Both the position numbers and the translations under genes were made by a program. A stretch of 32,499 nucleotides of DNA from an uncultured Bacteroidota bacterium (GTDB lineage Bacteria; Bacteroidota; Bacteroidia; Bacteroidales; WCHB1-69): the NCBI GenBank assembly GCA_902802755.1, contig CADCNH010000014.1:1-32499 (forward strand). Reading direction: 5' to 3'. Positions 32,422 through 32,499 of the stretch are shown here, piece by piece (positions within the stretch are counted from its first letter, which is position 1; each line of letters opens with the position of its first letter). The notes under the pieces are model-generated. The model did not search any database, was not told the DNA's origin, and was given only the letters and a program-made list of their open reading frames with translations.

Positions 32422-32499
32422 ATGAAGATGAAAAAGATATATATCATTTTAGGACTTGCTGTAGCAGTTTTGTCCTTTATCCAAACACAAGCCCAGACT
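32422..32499 (+). CDS. Partial third secreted protein of the operon (signal peptide only)
   Basis: The ATG at 32422 follows the previous stop by 9 bp and opens a frame that runs off the window. The 26 visible residues are an export signal (MKMKKIYIILGLAVAVLSFI, then QTQAQT) with a likely cleavage after AQ. AAAGG at 32414-32418 is a weak ribosome-binding site. The short spacing and repeated signal peptides show that the operon makes several exported proteins. Nothing can be said about its function. Confidence 0.8.
   Translation, partial: MKMKKIYIILGLAVAVLSFIQTQAQT

Noticed and set aside
1..32499. tRNA, rRNA, riboswitch or insertion sequence
   Set aside because: No tRNA-like cloverleaf, rRNA segment, known riboswitch core, transposase or terminal inverted repeats were recognised on reading both strands; this was by eye, without a covariance-model search.

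Overview
The window comes from a Bacteroidales (phylum Bacteroidota) genome, probably from an uncultured gut or oral lineage. The evidence is the recurring promoter -7 box TAnnTTTG just upstream of genes on both strands, the near absence of Shine-Dalgarno sequences, AT-rich gaps, signal peptides ending in AQ or GQ, and a protein repertoire typical of the group (phosphate-selective-type porin, choice-of-anchor J, CARDB and 'GCDS' repeats). No rRNA, tRNA, CRISPR array or transposase was seen.

Left block (94-4426), all leftward: a dense set of DNA-damage genes. They are DinD, an AlkD-type HEAT-repeat alkylpurine glycosylase, an AlkZ-related winged-helix protein, a GNAT acetyltransferase whose 3' end abuts the severed C-terminus of a glutathione peroxidase, and an O6-alkylguanine-DNA methyltransferase. 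Two of the repair enzymes carry unusual in-frame repeat-derived insertions.

Middle block (4463-13361): a beta-helix lipoprotein, truA and a sugar nucleotidyltransferase, all leftward; an AAA_14/DUF4143 ATPase with a 23-bp tandem-repeat array upstream; a DUF2461 protein; a porin-like outer-membrane beta-barrel; and an ABC exporter with a GC-rich, potentially structured leader.

Sugar block (13503-16317), leftward: galactokinase followed by a sodium:solute symporter, a plausible galactose uptake and phosphorylation unit. Heptameric microrepeats lie against the 3' ends of both genes.

Right block (16415-32499), rightward: a secreted-protein operon. The first gene encodes a giant 4905-residue modular protein: two choice-of-anchor J domains, many FN3-like domains, two copies of a 190-residue module, four large right-handed beta-helices, about nine CARDB domains and a TIG-like C-terminus. 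A 393-residue cysteine-rich secreted protein follows after 14 bp, and a third signal-peptide protein is cut by the window edge. This operon is the best candidate here for an undescribed surface system. None of the complete proteins ends in a recognisable type IX secretion (T9SS) C-terminal domain.
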